Below, piece by piece: positions 33,272-40,869 of a DNA stretch of 64,000 nt. The position numbers and the translations under genes are program-made. Numbering within the stretch: the first letter of the stretch is position 1; every line of letters starts with the position of its first letter. The DNA comes from Halostagnicola larsenii XH-48 (GTDB lineage: Archaea; Halobacteriota; Halobacteria; Halobacteriales; Natrialbaceae): NCBI RefSeq assembly GCF_000517625.1, contig NZ_CP007055.1, positions 930,001 to 994,000 on the forward strand, in the 5' to 3' direction. Under the pieces are notes generated by a model. It saw only the letters and a program-made list of their open reading frames with translations, searched no databases and was not told the DNA's origin.

Positions 33272-33466
33272 TTATGCTGGCGTCTCTTCGCGCATGTCCG
33301 GCGGCAGAAGGTTCGGAATCCCGTCCTCGATCGGATAGGTTTCGCCGCAGTCCGAGCAGGCGAGGTCTCCGGACACGACTTCGTCGCCGTCGTATTCGGC
33401 GTCCTCGAGCTCCAGTTCGTGTTTATCGAGCGGACAGCAGAGGATCTCAAGCAGCGACTCCTTCAT
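33272..33466 (-). CDS. trm112: Trm112-like methyltransferase activator
   Basis: A 64-residue zinc-ribbon protein with CCPLDKHELEL at the N-terminus, CSDCGETYPIEDGIPNLLPPD in the second half, and four zinc-ligand cysteines. It matches Trm112 proteins, which bind and stabilise S-adenosylmethionine-dependent methyltransferases acting on tRNA, rRNA and translation factors; haloarchaeal Trm112 is known to serve several enzymes. A Trm9-like methyltransferase lies about 6.4 kb away in this window and is a possible partner. Confidence 0.9.
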   Translation of the reverse strand: MKESLLEILCCPLDKHELELEDAEYDGDEVVSGDLACSDCGETYPIEDGIPNLLPPDMREETPA

Positions 33467-33604
33467 GGTTGAAGGCTGTCGGCCGAGAGCAAAAGGTTTC
33501 GGGAAACCAATCGATCCCCAGAGTTCGCGGGGCGACCTCGCGAGGGGGCGAACCGACGACAGTTTCGACGGACACTTCTTTCACGTCGACGCAGATACGC
33601 CTCG

Positions 33605-34030
33605 ATGTCAGTACTGCGCACACACCACGTCGGGCTCACCGTCCGAGATCTCGAGACGGTCCGTTCGTTCTATCAAAACGTCTTGGGCCTGTCCGTCGTC
33701 GACGCCTTCAGCGTCTCCGGAGCCGCCTTCGAGGAGGCCGTCGACGTACCAGAGGCCTCCGGCTCGTTCGTCCACCTCGAGTCCGACAGCGGAGATGTCA
33801 GACTCGAACTCGTCGAGTACGAACCGAACGCACCGGAAAGCCGAGCGGAATCGATCAATCAGCCGGGAGCGACCCACGTCAGCTTCACGGTCGCGGACCT
33901 CGAGGCGTTCGCGGAGACGGTTCCCGACGATGTCGAGACGCTGAGTGGGCCCCGAACGACGGCAAGTGGCACGACGATCATGTTCCTGCGCGATCCGGAG
34001 GGGAACCTGATCGAGATTCTCGAGGCCTGA
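33605..34030 (+). CDS. VOC (glyoxalase/bleomycin-resistance fold) protein
   Basis: A 141-residue vicinal-oxygen-chelate protein with two beta-alpha-beta-beta-beta modules. Metal-ligand candidates are H8 (THHVGLTV), E in LELVEYE, H near 96 (ATHVSFTV) and E in NLIEILE. The pattern is that of methylmalonyl-CoA epimerase/lactoylglutathione-lyase relatives, but the reaction cannot be assigned from sequence alone. Start ATG at 33605 fits the first beta strand exactly. Confidence 0.88.
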   Translation: MSVLRTHHVGLTVRDLETVRSFYQNVLGLSVVDAFSVSGAAFEEAVDVPEASGSFVHLESDSGDVRLELVEYEPNAPESRAESINQPGATHVSFTVADLEAFAETVPDDVETLSGPRTTASGTTIMFLRDPEGNLIEILEA

Positions 34031-34054
34031 CTGGCAAAAAAGCGCGCAGCCGGC

Positions 34055-35419
34055 TTACTCGTACGGATCTTCGACGATGACGGTCTCTTCTCTACCCGGT
34101 CCGACGCCGACCGCGTAGATGGGCGTCTCGAGTTCGTCGGCGATGTACTCGAGGTAGGTGCGAGCGGCTTCTGGAATCGAATCGTAGCCCTCGGCCGCGA
34201 CCGCCTCCCAATCGACGTCCGACCAGCCGTCGAACGTCTTCAGCGTCGCCTCACAGCGTCCCCACGCTTCGGTCGTCGGGGGCATCGTGAGCGTTTCCTC
34301 GCCGTCGAGGCGGTAACTGTGGCCGACCTTGACTTCCTCGAGTCCGGCAAGCACGTCGATGTGGTTGATTGCGAGACCGGTAAACCCGTTCGCTCGCGTG
34401 GCGTGGCGCAGCATCGGCATGTCGAGCCAGCCGACGCGGCGCGGGCGGCCGGTGACGGTACCGTACTCCCCACCCTCGTCGCGGATGTAGGTCGCGAGTT
34501 CCTCCTCGTCCGTCCCGCCGCCCACCTCGTCGTCGTAGTCGGGCGTCTGATCCTCGACGCCGCCGAGTTCGGTCGGAAGCGGACCGGTACCGACTCGCGA
34601 GAGGTAGGCCTTGACGATACCGATGACCTCGCCGCCGCCGACGACGGTCGGGCCGAGTCCGGTGCCGACGGTTGCGCCGCCGGCGGTCGGATTCGAGGAG
34701 GTGACGTAGGGGTAGACCCCGTGGTCGATGTCGAGCGATGTCCCCTGTGCGCCCTCGAGCATCACGTTATCGCCCGCGTCGATTCGGTTCTGGAGATAGG
34801 TTCCGCAGTCGACAGTCATTCCCTCTTCGGCGAGTCGTTCGCCGTACTCGCGGTAGGTCTCGAAGAGGTGCTCGATATCGAACGCCTCGCCGGTCTCCTT
34901 GCCGAAGACCTCCTCCGCGAGGGCTTTCTTCTGGGGAACGACGTACTCGAGACGTTCCCGGAGCACATCCGGCTCGAGGAGGTCGCCGACGCGGACCCCG
35001 CGTCGGCCTGCCTTGTCTTCGTAGGTCGGGCCGATCCCACGCTTTGTCGTCCCGGCGGCGAGGTCGTCTTTTTCGTCCTCTTCGATCCCGTCGAGTGCGC
35101 GGTGATACGGGAGGATAACGTGTGCTCGCTCGCTCACGCGAACGTCAGGATCGAGCCCGCGCTCTCGGAGCGTGTCGATCTCCTCGAACAGCGTTTCGGG
35201 GTTGACCACGCAGCCGTTGCCCAGAACGCCGACTTTCCCCCGAACTGCGCCGGAGGGGACGAGCGAGAGTTTGTACTTCGTTCCGTCGTGAACGACGGTG
35301 TGTCCAGCGTTGTCGCCGCCCTGATAGCGAGCGACCACGTCGACGGCGTCGCCGTAGATATCGACGACGCCGCCCTTGCCTTCGTCGCCGAGTTGCGACC
35401 CGACGATTGTGACGGTCAT
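34055..35419 (-). CDS. purA: Adenylosuccinate synthetase
   Basis: Converts IMP and aspartate to adenylosuccinate using GTP, the first committed step to AMP. The 454-residue protein has the P-loop-like GSQLGDEGKGG at residues 7-17, the DNAGHT motif, TTKRGIGPTYEDKAG, and VTGRPRRVGWLD. An acidic stretch in the middle (EVGGGTDEEE) is a halophile feature. A TTTATCGG box (minus strand, 35443-35450) predicts a leaderless start at 35419. Palindromes further upstream (35522-35615) are candidate control sites. Confidence 0.97.
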   Translation of the reverse strand: MTVTIVGSQLGDEGKGGVVDIYGDAVDVVARYQGGDNAGHTVVHDGTKYKLSLVPSGAVRGKVGVLGNGCVVNPETLFEEIDTLRERGLDPDVRVSERAHVILPYHRALDGIEEDEKDDLAAGTTKRGIGPTYEDKAGRRGVRVGDLLEPDVLRERLEYVVPQKKALAEEVFGKETGEAFDIEHLFETYREYGERLAEEGMTVDCGTYLQNRIDAGDNVMLEGAQGTSLDIDHGVYPYVTSSNPTAGGATVGTGLGPTVVGGGEVIGIVKAYLSRVGTGPLPTELGGVEDQTPDYDDEVGGGTDEEELATYIRDEGGEYGTVTGRPRRVGWLDMPMLRHATRANGFTGLAINHIDVLAGLEEVKVGHSYRLDGEETLTMPPTTEAWGRCEATLKTFDGWSDVDWEAVAAEGYDSIPEAARTYLEYIADELETPIYAVGVGPGREETVIVEDPYE

Positions 35420-35442
35420 AACAGCGGCGGATTCTTGCCGGG

Positions 35443-35450
35443 CCGATAAA
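35443..35450 (-). promoter_or_regulatory. TATA box of purA
   Basis: Minus-strand TTTATCGG, centred about 27 bp before the ATG at 35419, typical of a haloarchaeal leaderless promoter. Confidence 0.5.
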
Positions 35451-35521
35451 CAGATTACGGTATTGCCGGGTGAGATCGGCGAGGATGAACAGGAACGTGA
35501 ATATTGTGCAGCAACGTGAGT

Positions 35522-35559
35522 ATATTTCTCCCCTCACTGGTGAGAATCGGGGAAATATT
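35522..35559. repeat. Imperfect nested inverted repeat upstream of purA
   Basis: A nested palindrome: outer arms ATATTT / AAATAT, next TCCCC / GGGG, and inner CTCAC-TG-GTGAG (35533-35544 in outline), separated by small bulges. It lies between the divergent purA and the small winged-helix gene. GTGAG/CTCAC half-sites recur three more times in the following 80 bp, so this may be an operator array rather than a terminator. Confidence 0.5.
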
Positions 35560-35590
35560 ACCGTGAGGATCGCTATCGATTCTCCTTGAT

Positions 35591-35615
35591 TAGCCGCTCA
35601 CGGCGTGAGCGGCTA
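35591..35615. repeat. Perfect 12-bp inverted repeat upstream of purA
   Basis: Arms TAGCCGCTCACG and CGTGAGCGGCTA match perfectly around a single G. It is too far from either gene start to be a simple TATA-blocking site (about 170 bp from purA, 160 bp from the winged-helix gene) but contains the same CTCAC/GTGAG core as the neighbouring repeat. No T-run follows, so a terminator is unlikely. Confidence 0.6.
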
Positions 35616-35739
35616 CTATCTGGTAAACACACTCGAATCGTCGTCAACGTATCGGAGACGAATACCGAAACACGAACTGTTAACTACTCGCAAGACCCAT
35701 CGGCGATTGAACACGTTCTGTCCGGTTTCGGAGAGTAAC

Positions 35740-35747
35740 TTTTAAAA
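35740..35747 (+). promoter_or_regulatory. TATA box of the small winged-helix gene
   Basis: TTTTAAAA, centred about 27 bp before 35770, four bases ahead of the ATG at 35774; predicts an almost leaderless transcript. Confidence 0.55.
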
Positions 35748-35773
35748 GGCGGAAAGACAAGTTAACAAATGCC

Positions 35774-36079
35774 ATGATAGACCGACTGGAGAAGGAAGTC
35801 GATATGCTGGAACGACATCTGCAGGTCCTGAAGATGGTTATCGAGAACGAACCGATCGGGATCGTCAAGATGTCGAACGAAACCGGGTATCCACACCACA
35901 AAGTGCGCTACTCGCTGCGCGTCTTGGAGGAGGAGAACCTCATCGAGCCCTCGAGTCAGGGCGCGATCAAGACCGAGCGGACGGTCGAATTCGTCGACGA
36001 ACTCGACGGCAAGATGGACGAGATCGTCGAGAAGCTCGAAGGCATGAAGATCGAAGACGCGACAGAAATCGAAGGATAG
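35774..36079 (+). CDS. Small winged-helix DNA-binding protein
   Basis: A 101-residue predicted transcription factor. An N-terminal helix (MIDRLEKEVDMLERHLQVL) probably mediates dimerisation; residues about 25-65 form a winged helix (IGIVKMSNETGYPHHKVRYSLRVLEEENLI), followed by a short wing and a C-terminal helix. Unlike most nearby proteins its N-terminus is not strongly acidic. It shares a 350-bp divergent region with purA that contains several palindromes, so it could bind there. The family is conserved in archaea by pattern, but the ligand and targets are unknown. Confidence 0.8.
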   Translation: MIDRLEKEVDMLERHLQVLKMVIENEPIGIVKMSNETGYPHHKVRYSLRVLEEENLIEPSSQGAIKTERTVEFVDELDGKMDEIVEKLEGMKIEDATEIEG

Positions 36080-36097
36080 CGGCGTTTTACACTGAAC

Positions 36098-38671
36098 TTA
36101 GAGTTCTGGGACGTTCATGTGGAAGCCGCTCGAGCGCGACTCGACGAGCGCGAGGTGGTAGCCCTGTTTTCGCGAGAGGTTGACGTAGCTGAGCTTCGAG
36201 CCGCGGCTGAGAAAGCCGCTACTTGTCGCCTGTTCGGTCACCTCGAGCGCGCCGGGTTCGAAATAACTCGCGGTGACGACCATGGCCGCCCCGAGATCCG
36301 GGTAATTCGCCGTGACGGCTGAAGCCGCCTCCTCTAGGGCTGCAAGCATTTCTTCGCTCGCCGGATCGCGCGAGTCGTTGCAATTCGCGACGACCAGCGG
36401 GTTCCCCATTTTGTCGAACGCGACGACGTCGAAGGTTACCTCCTCGGGGACATCGTCGGTCTCGTCGTCCTCGAGTGAGATCGACGCCTGAAGCTCCGCC
36501 CGGTCGATCCGCGGAATCGCGTCGTAGAGATCGGCGAGTGCGTCGCCGTGTCCCGTATCTCGAATCTCGAAAAGCAGCGTCTGAACGAGCCAATCGACGA
36601 ACTGGTACTCCATCGTATCTGCGAGAAAGTCCTCGTATGACCGACCCGCGACAGCCACGTTCGACGAATCGAATGTCGTGTGCTGTTCGATCTGGAGATT
36701 CGAGGCGACCGCATCTCGCTCGTCGGCACCGTCGTGGGCCGTCTGGAGCGTTGGATCGCTCTTCGAAGCGTATCGGACGAACAGGTTCGTCCCCGAAAGT
36801 GCTTCGCGTGGTGACAGTTGCTGGTCCGCTTTTGTGTCGCCGAACCCTGCCGTGCCGGCCTCGGCGTCGATCGCATCCGCGTTGCGAAGCCGCTCACACG
36901 CTGTCTCGAGTTCGGTTATCCTCGCGTTGAGTTGCTCGACCGTCGCAGAAAGCTCCTGATTCTCGGCTCGCAACCGGTCGCGTTCGGATTCGAGTTCCGC
37001 GTTCTCGGCCTCGAGGGTCTCCCGTCTCGACTCGAGTTCTCGGGCGTGCTGGGTGAGCGTCTCGATTCGCTGTTCGTACTCATCGACCGTCGTTTCGGGC
37101 GAGGTACCGTCGGGTCGACTCCGCACGGATTCTGCCGCGTTCGAGGGGGAATCGCCCGTGGATTCCTGCTCGGTACCGTCGGCGTTCGACGCAGCCGCTG
37201 TGTCCGTCCTCGAGTGATCCTGCCTCGGATCGCCGCCCGTCGTCTCGTCCGCGCGCGCAGTTTCCGACGATTGGGCCCGTCGCTCCCGGCGTTCGTCTGT
37301 ACCACTGTCGGTCGATTGGCGCTGGACCGCGCCGACGTGCTCTGACTTTTCCGGATCGATCGATGGAATGCTCCGCGTCTCGCGCCAGCGCTCTTCTTGT
37401 TTCAAGCGTGCGTCGAGTTCTCCTTCCTCCTCGGAATCTGTCGACTCGTCGTCGGATTCGGCCGGTTCCTCGTGCGGTGGGGCTTCGGGCGACTGTGCGG
37501 TCTGGTCGGACTGATCTGCCCCCGCGTCTTCTTGTACATCGCCCTCGTCCTCGAGCGACGGACCGGCTGAATTGGCGGTCGATTCGGATGGGGTTTCAGC
37601 GGCATCTGCTGGCTCTTCTTGCGACGGCGTTTCCGCCGATTCGATCCGTGTCGGTTGCTGATCATCTTGCTCGGCGCTCGATTCCGGACGTTCAGCAACC
37701 GTTTCCGTCACGCTCGAGTCACCCGTTCCGTCGTCGTCGGCCGCTTCATCAGTGGATTCGTCCGTATACGACACCGTAGCGGAGCCGGTCTCGTCCGACG
37801 ACGGCTCGCCGTCGCTTGACTGGGAGGACGAACTGGCGGTGGAATCGGACTCGTCGTCGATATCGGTCAGATCCGACACTTCGCGAAGTTCCGACGCGGA
37901 CGCCGGTCGAGCGGTCTCCTGGGATTGCGCGGTCGAACTCGAGCCGGCCGGTGGTTCCGTCCCTGTGTTGGACGAGGGTTCGTCGGCCGATGTCGTCTCG
38001 TCCGTGTTCTCTGCTGTGGACGTTGAGTCCATCGTTACGGCGTTCGATTCCTCGTCAGTGGAACTGGGAGAATCAGCCGATGCTGGCGCGGTTTCCTCGC
38101 TCGAACTGGACGGTGACGCCGACTGGCCGCTACTCTCCGGTACGTCTGTCACGTCGATTTCGACGTCGACGACTTCGTAGATGCCAACCTCGTCTGCGGC
38201 GCGTTCGAACGCTTCCTCGCCGGTGAGCAGTCGTTGTGCGTTGCCGATGTACGCCGCAGCCATCCGTCGACCGCCGTAGTAGACGGCGTAGTAATCGCCG
38301 CTTAGAACCTGTTCGCTCAGTTCGATATAGCCGGTAAACGAGCCGTCTTTGAGCGTCTGGTCGACTTCCGAAAGGGGCGTTTCGTTCGTGTAGTAGCTTG
38401 CCCTGGTTTCTCCTCCCTGTGCTTGCATCGAACAAAGCAGCGGTAACGAATCGTGTGGTGCGGCGTAAATCGTTCCGGATGCACGTTCGAAGGCCATTAT
38501 CTCGCCGTCGACGACGCCGACGACGCGACCGTTTAGCATAAACAACCACGTTCCACTCGCGGTCACGACGCCCGAAAAGTCGGTATCAGCGAGCGTGGAA
38601 AGTTCGTTGTAACCGCCAGTAAAGGGACGAGAATCCCATCGTTCGACGCGCTCTTGCGTGCGCGAGTCCAT
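36098..38671 (-). CDS. Large modular protein with disordered acidic linker (DUF7527-like)
   Basis: An 857-residue protein in four parts: an N-terminal folded domain (about 1-180; YNELSTLADTDFSGVVTASG, VVGVVDGEIMAFERASGT), a very long Ser/Thr/Glu/Asp-rich disordered linker (about 180-530), a coiled coil (about 535-605, ETLTQHARELESRRETLEAE in part), and a C-terminal folded domain (about 650-857) with FDVVAFDKMGNPLVVANCND that resembles nuclease-like or restriction-endonuclease-like beta strands. The last is only a weak impression. I remember similar haloarchaeal proteins as DUF7527. It probably acts as a cytoplasmic scaffold or signal protein. A box at 38693-38700 fits a leaderless start at 38671. 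Confidence 0.75.
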   Translation of the reverse strand: MDSRTQERVERWDSRPFTGGYNELSTLADTDFSGVVTASGTWLFMLNGRVVGVVDGEIMAFERASGTIYAAPHDSLPLLCSMQAQGGETRASYYTNETPLSEVDQTLKDGSFTGYIELSEQVLSGDYYAVYYGGRRMAAAYIGNAQRLLTGEEAFERAADEVGIYEVVDVEIDVTDVPESSGQSASPSSSSEETAPASADSPSSTDEESNAVTMDSTSTAENTDETTSADEPSSNTGTEPPAGSSSTAQSQETARPASASELREVSDLTDIDDESDSTASSSSQSSDGEPSSDETGSATVSYTDESTDEAADDDGTGDSSVTETVAERPESSAEQDDQQPTRIESAETPSQEEPADAAETPSESTANSAGPSLEDEGDVQEDAGADQSDQTAQSPEAPPHEEPAESDDESTDSEEEGELDARLKQEERWRETRSIPSIDPEKSEHVGAVQRQSTDSGTDERRERRAQSSETARADETTGGDPRQDHSRTDTAAASNADGTEQESTGDSPSNAAESVRSRPDGTSPETTVDEYEQRIETLTQHARELESRRETLEAENAELESERDRLRAENQELSATVEQLNARITELETACERLRNADAIDAEAGTAGFGDTKADQQLSPREALSGTNLFVRYASKSDPTLQTAHDGADERDAVASNLQIEQHTTFDSSNVAVAGRSYEDFLADTMEYQFVDWLVQTLLFEIRDTGHGDALADLYDAIPRIDRAELQASISLEDDETDDVPEEVTFDVVAFDKMGNPLVVANCNDSRDPASEEMLAALEEAASAVTANYPDLGAAMVVTASYFEPGALEVTEQATSSGFLSRGSKLSYVNLSRKQGYHLALVESRSSGFHMNVPEL

Positions 38672-38708
38672 AGTCCAACATGCCGTAACCGGAACAAATA
38701 CGTTTCGC

Positions 38709-38987
38709 CTATATTTTCGATTCCGCGTCGTCGGCGAGTTCTGCCATCCGCTTGCCGATTCGGCCGGCGCTCGAGAACTCGTCTTCGCTCATCGCACTTG
38801 CCAGCGCGTTGCCGAGGACGAACACCGCGTGTTTGTGTTCGCTCTTCGATTTGTGTACGTGGGACGGATCCACATCCAGCTGGCGATACGGATCGAACAG
38901 CTCCTCGTCGACGTTCTCGCGTTGGGAAAAATACTCCATGATGACGACAAGTTCTTCGTGGAGCTCGAGGAGTTCGTCTTTGTGCAT
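38709..38987 (-). CDS. UPF0058 family protein
   Basis: A 92-residue helical protein from the start at 38987 (MHKDELLELHEELVVIMEYF). The family is archaeal and uncharacterised; the conserved block HKSKSEHKHAVFVLGNALA is present. Its mostly helical content suggests a small bundle, likely dimeric. A CTTAAATC box (minus strand, about 39011-39018) places transcription start near the ATG; the longer frame to 39032 is therefore not used. It is the gene upstream of the DUF7527-like gene on the same strand. Confidence 0.9.
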   Translation of the reverse strand: MHKDELLELHEELVVIMEYFSQRENVDEELFDPYRQLDVDPSHVHKSKSEHKHAVFVLGNALASAMSEDEFSSAGRIGKRMAELADDAESKI

Positions 38988-39192
38988 GCGCGACCATACG
39001 AACGGTTTCGATTTAAGAGTTTTGTGCAACACCGTCCCAAAACCGCCGTGACCGGCACATTCGGTCAGCGCCGACCGGCGAGTTTTGTCACCGACGGACG
39101 GACGAGCGTATCGACCACCGTACGTCTCGCGACTCGACGAGGCGTATCGGAAGTTCGTTCCGGCGACGGAACGCGATTCGAATCGGCGGCGC

Positions 39193-39669
39193 TTACAGTT
39201 CGACGCCGCTCGGGATCAAACTGTGTTGGCGCAGGAGGCTTCCCTCGTCGTCGTAGACGAGGAACGTGCGTTTGTCGTAGCTGACGAACGGGTCACCGTC
39301 GATGCTGATCTCGACTTCGTAGCGACCGTCGTCCTGTGCGGTGTGTTCCCCGTATCCTCGAGCGGCCTGAATGAACTGGAGGACGTCGCTCGCGTTTTCG
39401 TTTAGCTCGAGGATGAACTCTCCGGTGACCCTGTTCGTGACGCTGACGACTCCCGCTACCTCCCCTTCCCCGCCGAGCGGCGATTGCAATCGAAGCGACG
39501 CGTCGGTCTCGTCGGCCTCGAGCAGGCCGCCGTCCGGTCCTGTCAGGCGCTTGCGAAGTTCCGTCGTCGGGCCGGTAAATTCGATGGATACCTCCGGTTT
39601 CCGAGGGGTGCTATCGGTATTGACCCAGTCGACATTGCTGACATCTAGCGTGAAGTGCTCGCGCCTCAT
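39193..39669 (-). CDS. DUF5793-like haloarchaeal protein
   Basis: A 158-residue protein opening MRREHFTLDVSNVDWV. It is mostly beta-strand in prediction by eye (GEVAGVVSVTNRVTGEFILELN, YEVEISIDGDPFVSYDKRTFLVYDDEG in outline). No signal peptide or membrane segment. The opening matches what I recall for the DUF5793 family of haloarchaea; the function is unknown. It is convergent with nothing and divergent from the Trm9-like methyltransferase gene. Confidence 0.75.
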   Translation of the reverse strand: MRREHFTLDVSNVDWVNTDSTPRKPEVSIEFTGPTTELRKRLTGPDGGLLEADETDASLRLQSPLGGEGEVAGVVSVTNRVTGEFILELNENASDVLQFIQAARGYGEHTAQDDGRYEVEISIDGDPFVSYDKRTFLVYDDEGSLLRQHSLIPSGVEL

Positions 39670-39860
39670 TCCGTGCCTATCGTTTGGACCTCACACGGTA
39701 TGAACGTAACGCACGCAACATCTGACAGCGGTGGTGTGTGCTTGGCCGACTCGACTCGATTTTCCGGGTAATCGGACTGGCCACGCCCCAAGCCGGCGCA
39801 TCGAGAACCCCACGCCGGGTCCGAACGGCTTTTGCCCGTTCTGCACTGATCCTCCACCGA

Positions 39861-40496
39861 ATGAGCAATCGCGCCGACGTTCGTCGCACGTACGATCGGA
39901 TCGCCGATCACTTCGCCTCGACGCGCGAGTACGCCTGGCCCGAGGTCGAGGCCTTCGTCGCGGACGCGCCAGCCTCGAGCGTCGGACTCGACCTCGGCTG
40001 TGGCAACTGCCGGCACGCCGAACTCCTCGCGGACCGAACCGATCACGTCCTCGGCCTCGACGCCAGCCGCGGATTGCTCGAGACGGCCCGCTCGAGGGCT
40101 TTGGAACGGGGTTTCGAGGTCGACCTGCTTCAGGGAGACGCCGCTCGTATCCCCCTCGAGGATGGAACAATCGATCTCGCAGTCTACGTCGCCACGATTC
40201 AGCACCTCCCCACCGAGGCGAGCAGACGGACGAGTCTGAACGAATTGGCTCGAGTGCTCACGCCCACCGGTCGGGCGCTGGTTAGTACGTGGTCGACGGC
40301 CCACGACACGTTCGACGAAACCGAGTCGTTCGATACGACCGTCGAGTGGACGCTTCCGGACGGCGAAACGGTCGACCGGTTCTACCACATCTACTCACCG
40401 GAAGCGTTCGAAGCCGCGATAGAGGACAGCGACCTCGAACTGCTGGCGTTCGAACTCTCGAGCGGTAACTGCTACGCGACCGTGGGTGGCTCGTAG
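39861..40496 (+). CDS. Trm9-like class I SAM-dependent methyltransferase
   Basis: A 211-residue methyltransferase from the ATG at 39861. The N-terminus MSNRADVRRTYDRIADHFASTREYAW in outline closely follows the eukaryotic Trm9/ALKBH8 pattern (YDxIAxHFxxTRxxxWP). SAM-binding motif I is LDLGCGNCRH (about 43-52), followed by VLGLDASRG and DLAVYVATIQHLP. Yeast Trm9 methylates a modified wobble uridine in tRNA with Trm112; a Trm112-like gene is at 33272. The tRNA substrate in this organism is inferred. The frame upstream of 39861 is rejected as it lacks the family pattern. Confidence 0.88.
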   Translation: MSNRADVRRTYDRIADHFASTREYAWPEVEAFVADAPASSVGLDLGCGNCRHAELLADRTDHVLGLDASRGLLETARSRALERGFEVDLLQGDAARIPLEDGTIDLAVYVATIQHLPTEASRRTSLNELARVLTPTGRALVSTWSTAHDTFDETESFDTTVEWTLPDGETVDRFYHIYSPEAFEAAIEDSDLELLAFELSSGNCYATVGGS

Positions 40497-40531
40497 GCTC
40501 GCTCGAGGTCAACAATCGAAAAAGGAAGTCA

Positions 40532-40537
40532 CTTAAG
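40532..40537 (+). promoter_or_regulatory. TATA-like box of tRNA-Gly
   Basis: CTTAAG, centred about 28 bp before the tRNA 5' end. The same hexamer is at matching distance from the SRP RNA gene. Confidence 0.5.
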
Positions 40538-40562
40538 GGAGAGTCACTAATCGGCTGATGGA

Positions 40563-40633
40563 GCGCGGATGGTCTAGTGGTAGGACCTGAGCCTTCCAAG
40601 CTCATGGCCCGGGTTCAAATCCCGGTCCGCGCA
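40563..40633 (+). tRNA. tRNA-Gly (anticodon UCC)
   Basis: Full cloverleaf of 71 nt: acceptor GCGCGGA pairs with TCCGCGC, the anticodon stem TGAGC/GCTCA encloses CTTCCAA (anticodon TCC), and the T arm is CCGGG/CCCGG around TTCAAAT. The discriminator is A at 40633. The T-arm/acceptor half is duplicated 122 bp downstream (see next entry). Confidence 0.96.
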
Positions 40634-40755
40634 TTCCTTCGGCGAACAATATCGTGAGCCGAAGGCATCGCAGAGGATTTGAATTACGGAAGACGCACGC
40701 TCACGAGCGAAGCGAGTGAGACCGTCTTCAGATGGTTCAAATCCCGATCCACACA
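40634..40755 (+). repeat. tRNA-linked structured element, copy 1 (after tRNA-Gly)
   Basis: Directly after the tRNA is hairpin A: stem CCTTCGGC/GCCGAAGG (40636-40643 and 40658-40665) with loop GAACAATATCGTGA. Then GGATTTGAA (40675-40683) is complementary to TTCAAATCC (40736-40744), forming an outer stem. Inside is hairpin B: GAAGACG/CGTCTTC (40689-40695, 40723-40729) and CTCAC/GTGAG around loop GAGCGAAGCGA (40705-40715). The TTCAAATCC arm belongs to a degenerate copy of the tRNA 3' half (40734-40755, 3 mismatches in 22). A second element with the same plan follows tRNA-Arg at 54888. Confidence 0.8.
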
Positions 40756-40869
40756 CTTTTCGACGAACGGACGGAGAAGAAAATATCGTATCCGTAGACA
40801 GAGGTATTTCTTCACCCCGAATTTGACGGTGAGTACATTCACTAGGTTTGAGGTACAATCACTGGTAGA

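Noticed and set aside
34319-35449. 376-codon plus-strand frame opposite purA
   Set aside because: Antisense shadow of an unambiguous PurA gene.
40634-40755. Idea that the tRNA-linked element is just a terminator hairpin
   Set aside because: No T-run follows hairpin A, the loops are conserved between copies, and a tRNA half is duplicated, which a terminator does not explain.
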